From positions 176,458 to 240,457 of the forward strand of contig JAEFAE010000002.1 of NCBI GenBank assembly GCA_016291135.1: a stretch of DNA of 64,000 nucleotides. The letters are read 5' to 3'. Shown one piece after another: positions 17,084-26,220 of this stretch. The DNA comes from Bacteroidales bacterium. GTDB taxonomy: Bacteria; Bacteroidota; Bacteroidia; Bacteroidales; F082. Under the pieces are notes generated by a model that worked only from the letters and a program-made list of their open reading frames with translations, had not been told where the DNA came from and searched no databases. Both the position numbers and the translations under genes were made by a program. The first letter of the stretch is position 1. Each line of letters opens with the position of its first letter.

Positions 17084-17722
17084 TTATAGGCTTTTCAGCC
17101 ATTTCCATTGGAAGAGGATCATGTAGAAAACCCCCACGGTGATGGCCGCATCGGCGAAGTTGAAGATGGGCCTGAAAAAGATGAAATGTCCGTCCTGTCC
17201 GAACAGGAAGTCGGGGAGCCAGCTGTTGTCGGCCCGGGCGATGTCGATGACAGGGAAGTAGAGCATGTCGACCACCTTGCCATGCAGCCAGCCGGCATAG
17301 CCGCCCCCTTCGGGGAGCAGGGTGGCCACCTGGGTATAGTCGCTGGCGCTGAAGAGCGGTCCGTAGAACACACTGTCGAGGATGTTGCCCAAGGCGCCTG
17401 CGATAATGAGCGAGATGCCGAACAGCACCCCGAACTTGGTGTTTTTCCGTGTTAGGCGGAACAGGACGATCAACAAAACCACGACGGCCACGATCCTGAA
17501 GATGCTCAGGAGGGCCTTCATGGTACCGCCGCCGCCCATCCAACCGAAGGCCATGCCGGGGTTCTCGATGAACAGCAGCTTGAACCAGTTGCCAAACACA
17601 GGAATCTCCTGGCCAAGGGTCATATGGGTCTTGACCCAGATCTTAAGGACCTGGTCGATCAGCAGGACGGCAAGGATGATGATGAAAGCGCCGGTAAGGC
17701 CTTTGTGCTTGGATTTCGTCAC
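17084..17722 (-). CDS. lspA: Lipoprotein signal peptidase (signal peptidase II)
   Basis: 212 residues with four membrane helices. Family motifs are visible: DQVLKIWVK near the N-terminus, ENPGMAFGW, GNILD with catalytic Asp116, and FNFADAAI with Asp191. It cleaves prolipoproteins just before the lipidated cysteine in the inner membrane, so it acts on the several lipoproteins encoded in this window. It is longer than the ~160-residue E. coli enzyme because of a loop at ~121-180, as in other Bacteroidota. Its ATG overlaps the stop of the DksA-like gene (17719-17722), in an ileS / DksA-like / lspA order. Confidence 0.95.
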   Translation of the reverse strand: MTKSKHKGLTGAFIIILAVLLIDQVLKIWVKTHMTLGQEIPVFGNWFKLLFIENPGMAFGWMGGGGTMKALLSIFRIVAVVVLLIVLFRLTRKNTKFGVLFGISLIIAGALGNILDSVFYGPLFSASDYTQVATLLPEGGGYAGWLHGKVVDMLYFPVIDIARADNSWLPDFLFGQDGHFIFFRPIFNFADAAITVGVFYMILFQWKWLKSL

Positions 17723-18117
17723 TTTCTCTTTTCCTTCATTTTAGCGTCAAGACAGATGGTGGTGGTGGGCACGCAGCGCAGCCGTTCCTTGGGGATCAGC
17801 TTGCCGGTGGCACGACAGACGCCGTAGGTCTTGTTCTCGATCCGCATCAGGGCGAACTCGAGGTTTTGGATGTATTTCTCGGTACGTGCGGCCAACTTGG
17901 CGTTTTCTTCTTTCTGTGATACCGAATAGCCTTCTTCCAAGATCTTGAAAGTGGGGGCGGTATCGTCGGTGCTGTGTTCGCCGCCGGCGATGTTCTCACG
18001 GAGGGTCTCGAGGTTTTCTTGCGCTTGTTTCAGTTTCTCCAGAATCAGCACCTTGAACTCCTCCAACTCTTCATCGGAGTATCTCACCGTTGGAGTGGCT
18101 TTTGTCTTCTCGTCCAT
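17719..18117 (-). CDS. TraR/DksA-family regulator with a degenerate zinc finger
   Basis: 132 residues: a coiled-coil N-terminal half (SDEELEEFKVLILEKLKQAQ onward), then KTYGVCRATGKLIPKERLRC. A normal DksA finger has four cysteines; here only Cys101, Cys115 and Cys122 remain, and the second position is Thr-Gly. Bacteroidota homologues beside ileS and lspA are often degenerate in this way. DksA-type proteins bind the RNA polymerase secondary channel, and whether this one does is inference. It starts 102 nt after ileS and is coupled to lspA by a 4-nt overlap. Confidence 0.85.
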   Translation of the reverse strand: MDEKTKATPTVRYSDEELEEFKVLILEKLKQAQENLETLRENIAGGEHSTDDTAPTFKILEEGYSVSQKEENAKLAARTEKYIQNLEFALMRIENKTYGVCRATGKLIPKERLRCVPTTTICLDAKMKEKRK

Positions 18118-18219
18118 AGTTCTTTCAGTTTGTGTCCCCAGGGAAGTCTCCTCGAGAACGGTTCAGTGATAAAAGTGTGCTAAATTACGTTAAATTTTCT
18201 AAAAAGTCAAGGGTTTCGT

Positions 18220-21200
18220 TCAACTCTTTTGGATACGCATCCGAAGGGTGACGTTTTCCGTCAGGGCGTCTTCCAGCACTTCACCTTCGAGGGAATCCTC
18301 CACCAGGATGTCGTTGGCGAGGGTCTCGGCGCAGATGTAGGCGCGGTAGTCGCTTAAGGCGGCCGCCAGCTTCTCGTTCTTCTCGATCAGGATGACGATG
18401 CGGTCGGTGACCTCCAGCCCGCTGCTCTTGCGCAGGGTCTGGACGCGGTTGACCAGCTCACGGGCAAGGCCTTCGTTGAAGAGGGCTTCGGTGATGGTCA
18501 TGTCGAGGGCGACCGTGTAGTTGTCTTGTGAGGTGACGGCCCATCCGGGGATGTCTTGGGTGGCGATGAGGGCATCTTCGAGGGTCAGTTCCACATCGAC
18601 GCCATCCACATCCAGGTGGGTGCCGTTGTTCTTTTCGTAGGCATGGATCTCGTCCTGGCTCATGTTGGCGAAGTAGTTCTGGATCTGCTTCATCTGCTTG
18701 CCATACTTTCTGCCCAAGGTCTTGAAATTGGGCTTCACGTTCTTCACCAGGATGTTGTTGTCGGAGGCCAGGAACTCGATGCCTTTGATGTTGACCTCGC
18801 TCATGATTAGCGGGGCCACCTTCTCCAGCTGTGCCTTCATTTCCTCGTTGGCCACGGGAATCATGATCTTCGACAGGGGCTGACGCACGCGGATGTTGGC
18901 TTTCTTGCGCAGCGAGAGCACCAGCGAGGAGATCAGCTGGGCGGCTTCCATGCGTTCTTCGAGCGCCTTGTCGATACGGGTGGTGTCGGCAACCGGGAAG
19001 TCGGTCAGGTGCACCGATTCAGCAACATTCTTGCCGGTGGCGTTGTTCAGGTCGCGGTAGAGCTGTTCGCTGAAGAACGGCGCGATGGGTGAGCTGAGGC
19101 GGGCCACCGTCTCGAGGCAAGTGTAGAGGGTCTGGTAGGCCGACAGCTTGTCTTTGTCGTCGTCGCTTCTCCAGAAACGGCGGCGGGAGAGACGGACGTA
19201 CCAGTTGCTGAGGTGGGCGTCCACGAAGTCTTGGATGGCACGGCCCGCACGGGTGGGCTCATAGCTCTGGTAGGCATCGTTGACGTTGATGATCAGGGAG
19301 TTGAGCTCCGAGAGGATCCAGCGGTCGATCTCGGGACGTTCGGCAAACGGCAGGTCGGGCTGCTGGTAGTCGAACTGGTCGAGGTTGGCATATAGGGCAA
19401 AGAAGGCGTAGGTGTTGTAGAGGGTGCCGAAGAACTTGCGGCGCACCTCGTCGACCCCGGCTTCGTCGAATTTCAGGTTGTCCCAAGGCTGGGAGTTGGT
19501 GATCATGTACCAGCGCACGGCGTCGGCGCCATAGGTCTCGATGGCGCCGAAGGGATCCACGGCGTTGCCCAGGCGTTTCGACATCTTGTTGCCGTTCTTG
19601 TCGAGCACCAAACCATTGGAAATCACGTTCTTATAAGCAACGCTATCGAAGCACATCGTGGCGATGGCGTGCAGTGTGAAGAACCAACCGCGGGTCTGGT
19701 CCACGCCCTCGGCGATGAAGTCGGCCGGGAAGGGCAGCTTTCCGTTTTCCGTGTCGCACTTGCCTTCGCCCATGTAGTGGTACTGGGCATACGGCATGGC
19801 GCCGGAGTCGAACCACACGTCGATGAGGTCGGGCTCGCGGAACATCTTCTTTCCGGAAGGCGAGCAGAGGACCACGCCGTCGATGTAGGGACGGTGCAGG
19901 TCGAACTTGGTGTAGTCTTCGCTGGCATAGGGGTTCGAGGTCATGAATCCGGCTTGGATGGATTTCTCGATCTCCTTGCGAAGTTCCTCGACGCTGCCGA
20001 TGCAGGTCTCTTCCTTGCCGTCCTCGGTGCGCCAGATCGGCAGCGGCGTGCCCCAGTAGCGGGAACGCGAGAGGTTCCAGTCCACGAGGTTCTCCAGCCA
20101 GTTGCCGAAACGGCCGCTACCGGTGGCCTCGGGCTTCCAGTTGATGGTCTTGTTGAGTTCGATCATGCGGTCTTTCAAGGCCGTGGTCTTGATGAACCAG
20201 CTGTCGAGGGGATAATAGAGCACGGGTTTGTCGGTGCGCCAGCAGTGCGGGTAGTTGTGGGTGTGTTTCTCGCTCTTGTAGAGCTTGCCTTCTTCCTTCA
20301 ACATCACCACGATGTCGACGTCGAGGCTCTTGTCCTTCTCGGTCTTGGTGGGGTCGTAGGCGTTCTTCACAAACTGGCCGGCGTAGGGACGATAGGCTTC
20401 CACGTCCATGCAGTTCTTGACAAACTCGGGGTCGAGGTCTTCGATGCGCCAGAACTTGCCGGTGCGGTCGACCATGGGTTGCGGCTTGCCGTCCTTGTCG
20501 ATCATCTGCAGGGGCGGGATGCCTGCAGCGGCGGCCACGCGTTTGTCGTCAGCACCGAATGTGGGTGCGATGTGGACGATGCCGGTACCGTCTTCGGTGG
20601 TGACATAGTCGCCGGGGATGATGCGGAAGGCACCCTCACCGGGATTGACCCAAGGGATCAGCTGCTCGTATTCGATGCCGACGAGTTCGGAACCCTTCAC
20701 GGTGCCGAGCACCTCATAAGGCAGTTTCTTGTCGCCGACTTTCCAGTCCTCGAAGCCGGGCTTCTCGTCTTCGGCAGGGAAGAAGGAGCCCATCAGCGGC
20801 TTGCCCAGGATGATATAGGCTTGTTCGCCCGTGACCGGGTTGACGGAACGGACGAGGTTGTATTCGATGTTGGGACCGACGCACAAGGCGGTGTTGCTCG
20901 GGAGGGTCCAGGGCGTGGTGGTCCAGGCGATGGCGTAAGCGGATCGCTGGGGGTCGAGGGGGGCGCTTTGGAAGCATGCCTGCAACTTGGAAGCCTCCAC
21001 TTTCAACCTAAAGAGCGCCACGCAGGTGAGGTCCTTCACGTCGCGGTAGCAGCCGGGCATGTTCAGTTCGTGGGAGCTGAGGCCGGTGCCGGCAGCGGGC
21101 GAGTAGGGCTGGATGGTGTACCCCTTGTAGAGCAAGCCCTTGTCGTACAGCTTCTTCAGCAGGTACCAGAGGGTCTCGATGTAGTCGTTGGTGAAGGTGA

Positions 21201-21651
21201 TGTACGGATCGTCGAGGTTGACCCAGTAGCCCATCTTGCGGGTGAGGTCGTCCCAGAGGTCTTTGTATTTCATCACCTCCTCGCGGCAGGCGCGGTTATA
21301 GTCGTCGACGCTGATTTTCTTGCCGATGTCTTCCTTGGTGATGCCGAGTTTCTTCTCGACGCCGAGCTCCACAGGCAGGCCGTGGGTGTCCCAGCCGGCC
21401 TTACGGACGACATGTTTGCCCTTCAGGGTCTGGTAACGGCACACCACGTCCTTGATGGAACGGGCCATCACGTGGTGGATGCCGGGTACGCCGTTGGCAC
21501 TCGGCGGGCCCTCGAAGAACACGAAGGCGTTCTCCTTGTCGCGGTTGTCGAGGCTCTTCTGGAAAGTGTCGTTCTCTTCCCAGTACTTGCGGATGGCATT
21601 GGCTGTCTCGGTGAGATTCAGCTGCTTGTATTCCTTGTAACGCTCTTTCAT
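18220..21651 (-). CDS. ileS: Isoleucyl-tRNA synthetase, type 2, with GXHH active-site motif
   Basis: 1143 residues, the length of the eukaryote-like IleRS2 clade. The Rossmann core starts VFFEGPPSANG, an editing domain follows, then KMSKRLGNAVDP at ~688-699 and a long C-terminal anticodon part. The class I signature is not HIGH: residues 57-60 are Gly-Ile-His-His (PSANGVPGIHHVMAR), with first and third positions swapped to G-X-H-H. Published work on IleRS2 links GXHH to extreme mupirocin resistance. The enzyme charges tRNA-Ile and edits Val-tRNA-Ile. It is first in the operon with the DksA-like gene and lspA, from the box at 21675-21682. Confidence 0.97.
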   Translation of the reverse strand: MKERYKEYKQLNLTETANAIRKYWEENDTFQKSLDNRDKENAFVFFEGPPSANGVPGIHHVMARSIKDVVCRYQTLKGKHVVRKAGWDTHGLPVELGVEKKLGITKEDIGKKISVDDYNRACREEVMKYKDLWDDLTRKMGYWVNLDDPYITFTNDYIETLWYLLKKLYDKGLLYKGYTIQPYSPAAGTGLSSHELNMPGCYRDVKDLTCVALFRLKVEASKLQACFQSAPLDPQRSAYAIAWTTTPWTLPSNTALCVGPNIEYNLVRSVNPVTGEQAYIILGKPLMGSFFPAEDEKPGFEDWKVGDKKLPYEVLGTVKGSELVGIEYEQLIPWVNPGEGAFRIIPGDYVTTEDGTGIVHIAPTFGADDKRVAAAAGIPPLQMIDKDGKPQPMVDRTGKFWRIEDLDPEFVKNCMDVEAYRPYAGQFVKNAYDPTKTEKDKSLDVDIVVMLKEEGKLYKSEKHTHNYPHCWRTDKPVLYYPLDSWFIKTTALKDRMIELNKTINWKPEATGSGRFGNWLENLVDWNLSRSRYWGTPLPIWRTEDGKEETCIGSVEELRKEIEKSIQAGFMTSNPYASEDYTKFDLHRPYIDGVVLCSPSGKKMFREPDLIDVWFDSGAMPYAQYHYMGEGKCDTENGKLPFPADFIAEGVDQTRGWFFTLHAIATMCFDSVAYKNVISNGLVLDKNGNKMSKRLGNAVDPFGAIETYGADAVRWYMITNSQPWDNLKFDEAGVDEVRRKFFGTLYNTYAFFALYANLDQFDYQQPDLPFAERPEIDRWILSELNSLIINVNDAYQSYEPTRAGRAIQDFVDAHLSNWYVRLSRRRFWRSDDDKDKLSAYQTLYTCLETVARLSSPIAPFFSEQLYRDLNNATGKNVAESVHLTDFPVADTTRIDKALEERMEAAQLISSLVLSLRKKANIRVRQPLSKIMIPVANEEMKAQLEKVAPLIMSEVNIKGIEFLASDNNILVKNVKPNFKTLGRKYGKQMKQIQNYFANMSQDEIHAYEKNNGTHLDVDGVDVELTLEDALIATQDIPGWAVTSQDNYTVALDMTITEALFNEGLARELVNRVQTLRKSSGLEVTDRIVILIEKNEKLAAALSDYRAYICAETLANDILVEDSLEGEVLEDALTENVTLRMRIQKS

Positions 21652-21674
21652 CTTGCGGAAATAAAATTAAGCCG

Positions 21675-21682
21675 CAAAGATA
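21675..21682 (-). promoter_or_regulatory. -7 box of ileS
   Basis: TATCTTTG on the minus strand, 24 nt before the ATG. Confidence 0.65.
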
Positions 21683-21716
21683 CGGATTATTCCCTATAAA
21701 GCGATGATTTTAAAAA

Positions 21717-21750
21717 ATAAATAAGAAGAGGCGCTCCCACGGAGCGCCTC
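21717..21750 (-). terminator. Terminator of the M6 metalloprotease gene
   Basis: Stem GAGGCGCTCC (21728-21737) / GGAGCGCCTC (21741-21750) with a 3-nt loop. On the minus strand it is followed by a T-rich run. Confidence 0.8.
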
Positions 21751-21776
21751 CAACTTGTTTTTCAAGGATTCGGGAA

Positions 21777-24700
21777 TCATTCTTTCACCACCTTGACCAC
21801 ACGGTAGCCTTCGTCGGAGCGGATGCCCACCAGGTACATGCCCTTGGGGAGGGACTCCATGGAGAGGGTGAGGTGGTCGCCTTCGGCGGGACGGTCTTCC
21901 ACCAGCACGCCTGTGAGGGTGTGCAACGTGATCCGTTGCAGCCCCTGGCCTTGGATGGTCAGCAGCTGACGGACAGGGTTGGGGAACACCTGCAACGAAG
22001 TGGCTTCGGGAGCCGTCTCCTCGACGCTCACGCTGGGTCCGAGGTAAATGGTGTTGGAGAGGTCGGTTTCCCGTCCATTCCAGAGGGCGGTGACGTTGTA
22101 GCGACGGTTTTCGGTGTTGTTTTGTGTTATGCTATTCTGTTGAATGGCATTAACGATCATCTCCAGCTGTTCGTCGCCACCTTCCTCGGGGCCCCAATAG
22201 ACGTTGTAGGTGAAGTCGCGCACTTCTTGGGCGACATCGGTATAGGCACGCAGCATCCATGAGCAGTCGAGACTGATCGTGCTCGCCGGGGCCCAGTTGT
22301 TACCTGCACTGACCAAAGCGCTGTTTTCCACACCGACGTAATGGCAGTAGGGGACCACCGCATCGTGGAGGGATTGCACGGTAATCCAGAGGGGCAGGGT
22401 GTCGGTGTAATAAACGGGGGTCTCCAACGGGATGCGTACCATGGCGTTGCTTCCCACCACTTCGTATTCCTGGGTGAGGAGCAAGGTATTGTTGTTGGTG
22501 GCTTCGCCGTTATAGATCCGGAAGCGATAGGTGCCCTCGGTGCAGTCGTAGGTCTCGAGATAGGCAATCGGCAACCCGTTGAAGGCAGCGAGGTGCTCGG
22601 GGTCCAACTTGATGGCCCATTTCTTTCCGCCCAAGGCGATGTTGTCGACATAATGGTTGTCGTCGAAGGCAAACAAGCCGTTTCCTGCAAATTGGGGCGC
22701 CTCCCAGGACAATTCATCGTAGGTCTCGTGATGGATGCCCTGCAGATGCTGTGGCGGTTCGCAGTAGTAACACATCGCAGCGGCATAGACGGCTAGGTCG
22801 GGATTCCATGAGAAATAGTCGCCGCAGCAAGCCTCCACTTGATAACGGTGGGTTCCGGAGCGGGTGAACTGGTCGTCGAGGAATTCATAGTCGCTGATGT
22901 TGGGGGCGATCAGGATGCCGTCGCGGTAGATGTTGAAACGGTTGGTCTCGGTGGCCATGGTCCAGCGAAGCCTGATGGAGCTGCCCTCGGGGGTGGCGGT
23001 CAGGTGTTGTGGGTTGTGGCAACCCAAGCCTTCATTGGTGGTGGTATAGGTGGCCAGCGATCCTTCTTCGGGATCGGTGATGTCGAAGAGCGGGCCTTGC
23101 TCATGGTCGTTGAGATGCATGGCAGAGACGTGGATGCCTTGGCTCTCGGGATCGAAACCTGGCGTCCAGTCGAAATAGACCGTCGTGTTGGCAGGCACTT
23201 GGATGTCGGTCTCCTTCGTCGTTCCACTGTAGAGGGTCATGTACTGGGTCTTCATCTCAGGGTTGCTGAAGGTGATTGTCAACTCGCCACCCTTGGTGCC
23301 GAACGGGGAATCGGAGCTGATGTTGACGCGCAGGGTCTCGTAATGGCCGAGGATGACCCAGTCTTCGGATTCGGCACTGTAGTAGTTGGCCATCCCTCCG
23401 CTGGAACTCAGCACGCTGAAGGTGTGGTATCCGTTGTCGGCTTCGGTATAGGGATAGACGAACTCGGTGCTGGTGAGGTGGCTGGCGATCTCCACGTGAT
23501 CGCAATAGACGTTGTAGTAGTCGGCACCGGCTTTGGCGTCCCACGACAGTTCCACTTGATGGTCGAGGCTGTTGACATGGGCGATGAAGTGCTCCGGTCC
23601 CGGGGTGGCGCCTTCGCCTTGGTACATCCGTAGCTCAAAGGAGATCCGGTCGCCCGTCTCGCTGACGTTGCAGATCTGATACGCCCAGTCCAGGTATTGT
23701 CCGTTGGTCAGGAAGGGACGGGGGTTGGAATCGCTGTTGAAGACGGTTCTTCCATTGTTTGCGCTGAAGTTGGCATAATTGAGATCGCCGGCTTGGTTGA
23801 TGTTGCCGCCGGGACGGAAGAGATACACCTCGTCGAAGCTGTCATAGCCGTTCCATCCAGCGTTGCCGTCATACCTTGTGTCGATACGGTAGATCAGCAG
23901 CCCGGAGCCGGGAATCTGTTGGTCGAAGATGTCGTTCTTATTGCGGTATTCAAGGAAGAAGAACTGATTCGAGTTGATGGGGATCTTGTAGCCATTGCGG
24001 CGACCGCCTTCCCAGGAGACCGCCTCCAACTCATAGACACCAGGTTCGGTGATGGTGGGGATGTCGTCTACCCAGTTCCCGTATTTGAGCTTCATATAGG
24101 TGTTGGTCTGTTGCGGGGGCTCGGTGGTACCGCACATCAGGTCCCAGGGCCCTACAGGGTCGATGCCGTCACTGTAATGGTATAGGTCGGGGGCGCTCAG
24201 GGAGTGGCACATCTCGTGGCAGAGTGTACTGACGTTGAAGTAGCCGCCTTGTTCCAACTGCAGGTTGAAATCGAACACCCTGAGGTTGTGCAACGGCACA
24301 TAACGGTCGTAGATGCTCCAGCGGTGGGGCCATAGCAGGGAAGACCATGCGCCGGGCTCTCCTTTGATGACGAAGACCACGTTGTCGACATTGCCGTCGT
24401 TGTTGTAGTCGAGGTCGATGCTGTCGGGGACCATGTCTTCGATGTAGGCGATGGCGCGTTCGAGCATGGAGAACTCGCGATCGGCAGTCTCCCATTCCTG
24501 ATAGCCCATGGGGTTGGTCACGGGGTCGTAAGGCTGGTAGTACTGCTTGGGGTGGATGTCCTCGTAGGAGAGGATGGTCTCGCCTTCGGGCTGCGGGAAG
24601 AAATGCGACCACAGGTCTAGTTGGTTGTAGGAGGTGTGGTGATAGTAATTGTGTAGGGAGTTGGAATCGTACCTGTCGCCATTGAACATTTCCTGCACGG

Positions 24701-25157
24701 TGGAGAAGGAGGAGTGATGGTAGGTGTCGCCTGCAAAGCGGATGAAGACGACCAGGTTGTTGTAGAGGCCGTGGTTCATCTCCCTGCCGTTTTTCATCTG
24801 GGGTGTCTGGATGTGCTTCTCCCATTCGTGGCGGCGGGCATAGTATTCCTTGGCGGAGATTTTGGCGTAGGGTTGCAGCCCTACGGTGGCGGGATCGACG
24901 CTGTTGACACGGAAGGATGAGGGGACGACCTTGCCGTCGGCATCCTTCATGGCGTAGACGTAGTAGCCGCCTTCGCCTTGGACGATGGTGAAGCCGTTGG
25001 CATCGTGCAGATAGTTGTAGTATTCATCGCCTGAGGCGAAACAGTGGATGACTTGTCCGTCGGGCTGGGTGAGACGGACTTCCATGTTTTTGAGCGGAGC
25101 GGCCAGGGCAAAGCATGCCACGGCCCATAGTAAGGTAAGTAGAAAAAAGCGTTTCAT
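21777..25157 (-). CDS. M6-family secreted metalloprotease with T9SS sorting domain
   Basis: 1126 residues. A signal peptide (KRFFLLTLLWAVACFALA) precedes a propeptide-like region (GDEYYNYLHDANGFTIVQ) typical of M6 peptidases. Zinc motif HEMCH is at ~314-318 (LCHEMCHSLSAPDLYHY), the HExxHxxxxxD arrangement. Two or more fibronectin-III-like/beta-sandwich segments follow, then the type IX C-terminal sorting domain (VFPNPVRQLLTIQGQG...LPKGMYLVGIRSDEG). It is exported and probably cell-surface attached, and degrades extracellular protein. It starts 15 nt after the SPFH gene with no promoter between. Confidence 0.92.
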   Translation of the reverse strand: MKRFFLLTLLWAVACFALAAPLKNMEVRLTQPDGQVIHCFASGDEYYNYLHDANGFTIVQGEGGYYVYAMKDADGKVVPSSFRVNSVDPATVGLQPYAKISAKEYYARRHEWEKHIQTPQMKNGREMNHGLYNNLVVFIRFAGDTYHHSSFSTVQEMFNGDRYDSNSLHNYYHHTSYNQLDLWSHFFPQPEGETILSYEDIHPKQYYQPYDPVTNPMGYQEWETADREFSMLERAIAYIEDMVPDSIDLDYNNDGNVDNVVFVIKGEPGAWSSLLWPHRWSIYDRYVPLHNLRVFDFNLQLEQGGYFNVSTLCHEMCHSLSAPDLYHYSDGIDPVGPWDLMCGTTEPPQQTNTYMKLKYGNWVDDIPTITEPGVYELEAVSWEGGRRNGYKIPINSNQFFFLEYRNKNDIFDQQIPGSGLLIYRIDTRYDGNAGWNGYDSFDEVYLFRPGGNINQAGDLNYANFSANNGRTVFNSDSNPRPFLTNGQYLDWAYQICNVSETGDRISFELRMYQGEGATPGPEHFIAHVNSLDHQVELSWDAKAGADYYNVYCDHVEIASHLTSTEFVYPYTEADNGYHTFSVLSSSGGMANYYSAESEDWVILGHYETLRVNISSDSPFGTKGGELTITFSNPEMKTQYMTLYSGTTKETDIQVPANTTVYFDWTPGFDPESQGIHVSAMHLNDHEQGPLFDITDPEEGSLATYTTTNEGLGCHNPQHLTATPEGSSIRLRWTMATETNRFNIYRDGILIAPNISDYEFLDDQFTRSGTHRYQVEACCGDYFSWNPDLAVYAAAMCYYCEPPQHLQGIHHETYDELSWEAPQFAGNGLFAFDDNHYVDNIALGGKKWAIKLDPEHLAAFNGLPIAYLETYDCTEGTYRFRIYNGEATNNNTLLLTQEYEVVGSNAMVRIPLETPVYYTDTLPLWITVQSLHDAVVPYCHYVGVENSALVSAGNNWAPASTISLDCSWMLRAYTDVAQEVRDFTYNVYWGPEEGGDEQLEMIVNAIQQNSITQNNTENRRYNVTALWNGRETDLSNTIYLGPSVSVEETAPEATSLQVFPNPVRQLLTIQGQGLQRITLHTLTGVLVEDRPAEGDHLTLSMESLPKGMYLVGIRSDEGYRVVKVVKE

Positions 25158-25172
25158 ATTTAAATTGATATT

Positions 25173-26183
25173 TTACTTGTCGAGGTTGAGCAACAGTCCG
25201 TTGCCGTCGCCGGTCATGATCTCGGGCAGCTTGCCGTCCCATTTGCTGATCCATTCAAGTTGGACGATCTTGGGGTTGCTGGAGACGGAGGCGCCTTTGA
25301 TCTTCAGGGCTTCGGCTTCGCCTTCGGCGGTGAGGATTTGGATGTCCTTGTCGATCTCGGCCTGTTTCTTCAGCTCTTCCTTCTGCTTGGTGACCTCCAC
25401 CAGGGTCAGGGCTTTCTGCTCCTCCAGTTTCTTCTGGTTGAGCGCGGTCTCATAGTCGCTGTTGTAATAGACCTCGCGGATGTCGATCTGGTCGAGGATG
25501 AGGTGATATGACTGGATGTCTTTTTTCATCCTTTCGAGTACGATGGCCTGGATCTCTTCACGGCTGGTGCTGTATACCTGGATGGGGGTGTATTTGCTGG
25601 TGGTGAGGGCGAGGGCCGACTTCAGCTTGGGCTTGATGACGTTTTCCTCCAGCCAGTAGAAACGGCCGTTTTCCTTGCCGTCGGTTTCCGACACGTTGTC
25701 GTAGATCCACCAGGCGAACTCGGGGTCGATGCGCCACGACGCACTGATGTCGAAGCCCATCTTGATACCGTCGATGGTGGGGGTCCATACCGTCTCAGAC
25801 TGGGTGGCGTCGGCCTTGTAGGATTTGTAATCCGGATCGCTGCGGCTGATATCGGACCGTTTGGCACAGGTATAGACCTGCTCGGTCTTGTCCATGGTCT
25901 GGACGTTGTACCAGGGATAGATGATGTGCCATCCGGTGTAGTACGTGTGCTGCTTCACACCGCTCGGCGTGATCACCACACCGCATTCCTGGGCGGGGAT
26001 GATGGTGAGGAAGCGGGAGACGACCAGGAAGATGACCGGGATGATCCACAACAGCATGCTGTTGGCCATCTTTTTGGTGGTTTTCCCATGGCTTTGGGCG
26101 TTTTTGACAACGGTATTGTTATAGAGTGCTGCAAAGAGGCTATAGCAGATCAGCACAACGGCCAGGGTGCTAAGGATTTTCAT
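25173..26183 (-). CDS. SPFH/prohibitin-family membrane protein
   Basis: 336 residues. Two hydrophobic segments (~5-21 and ~45-63) are followed by the SPFH (band 7) domain (IIPAQECGVVITPSGVKQHT...GWHIIYPWYNV...) and a long coiled coil (NQKKLEEQKALTLVEVTKQKEELKKQ). The end, DIQILTAEGEAEALKIKGAS, is the conserved SPFH repeat-like tail. Such proteins oligomerise into membrane rings that organise lipids and regulate membrane proteases. It lies between the acyl-CoA dehydrogenase (37 nt upstream) and the M6 protease (15 nt downstream); whether it belongs with either is unclear. Confidence 0.88.
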   Translation of the reverse strand: MKILSTLAVVLICYSLFAALYNNTVVKNAQSHGKTTKKMANSMLLWIIPVIFLVVSRFLTIIPAQECGVVITPSGVKQHTYYTGWHIIYPWYNVQTMDKTEQVYTCAKRSDISRSDPDYKSYKADATQSETVWTPTIDGIKMGFDISASWRIDPEFAWWIYDNVSETDGKENGRFYWLEENVIKPKLKSALALTTSKYTPIQVYSTSREEIQAIVLERMKKDIQSYHLILDQIDIREVYYNSDYETALNQKKLEEQKALTLVEVTKQKEELKKQAEIDKDIQILTAEGEAEALKIKGASVSSNPKIVQLEWISKWDGKLPEIMTGDGNGLLLNLDK

Positions 26184-26220
26184 TGATAGCTATTATTTAT
26201 GCGTTTATATTATGTTTTTT

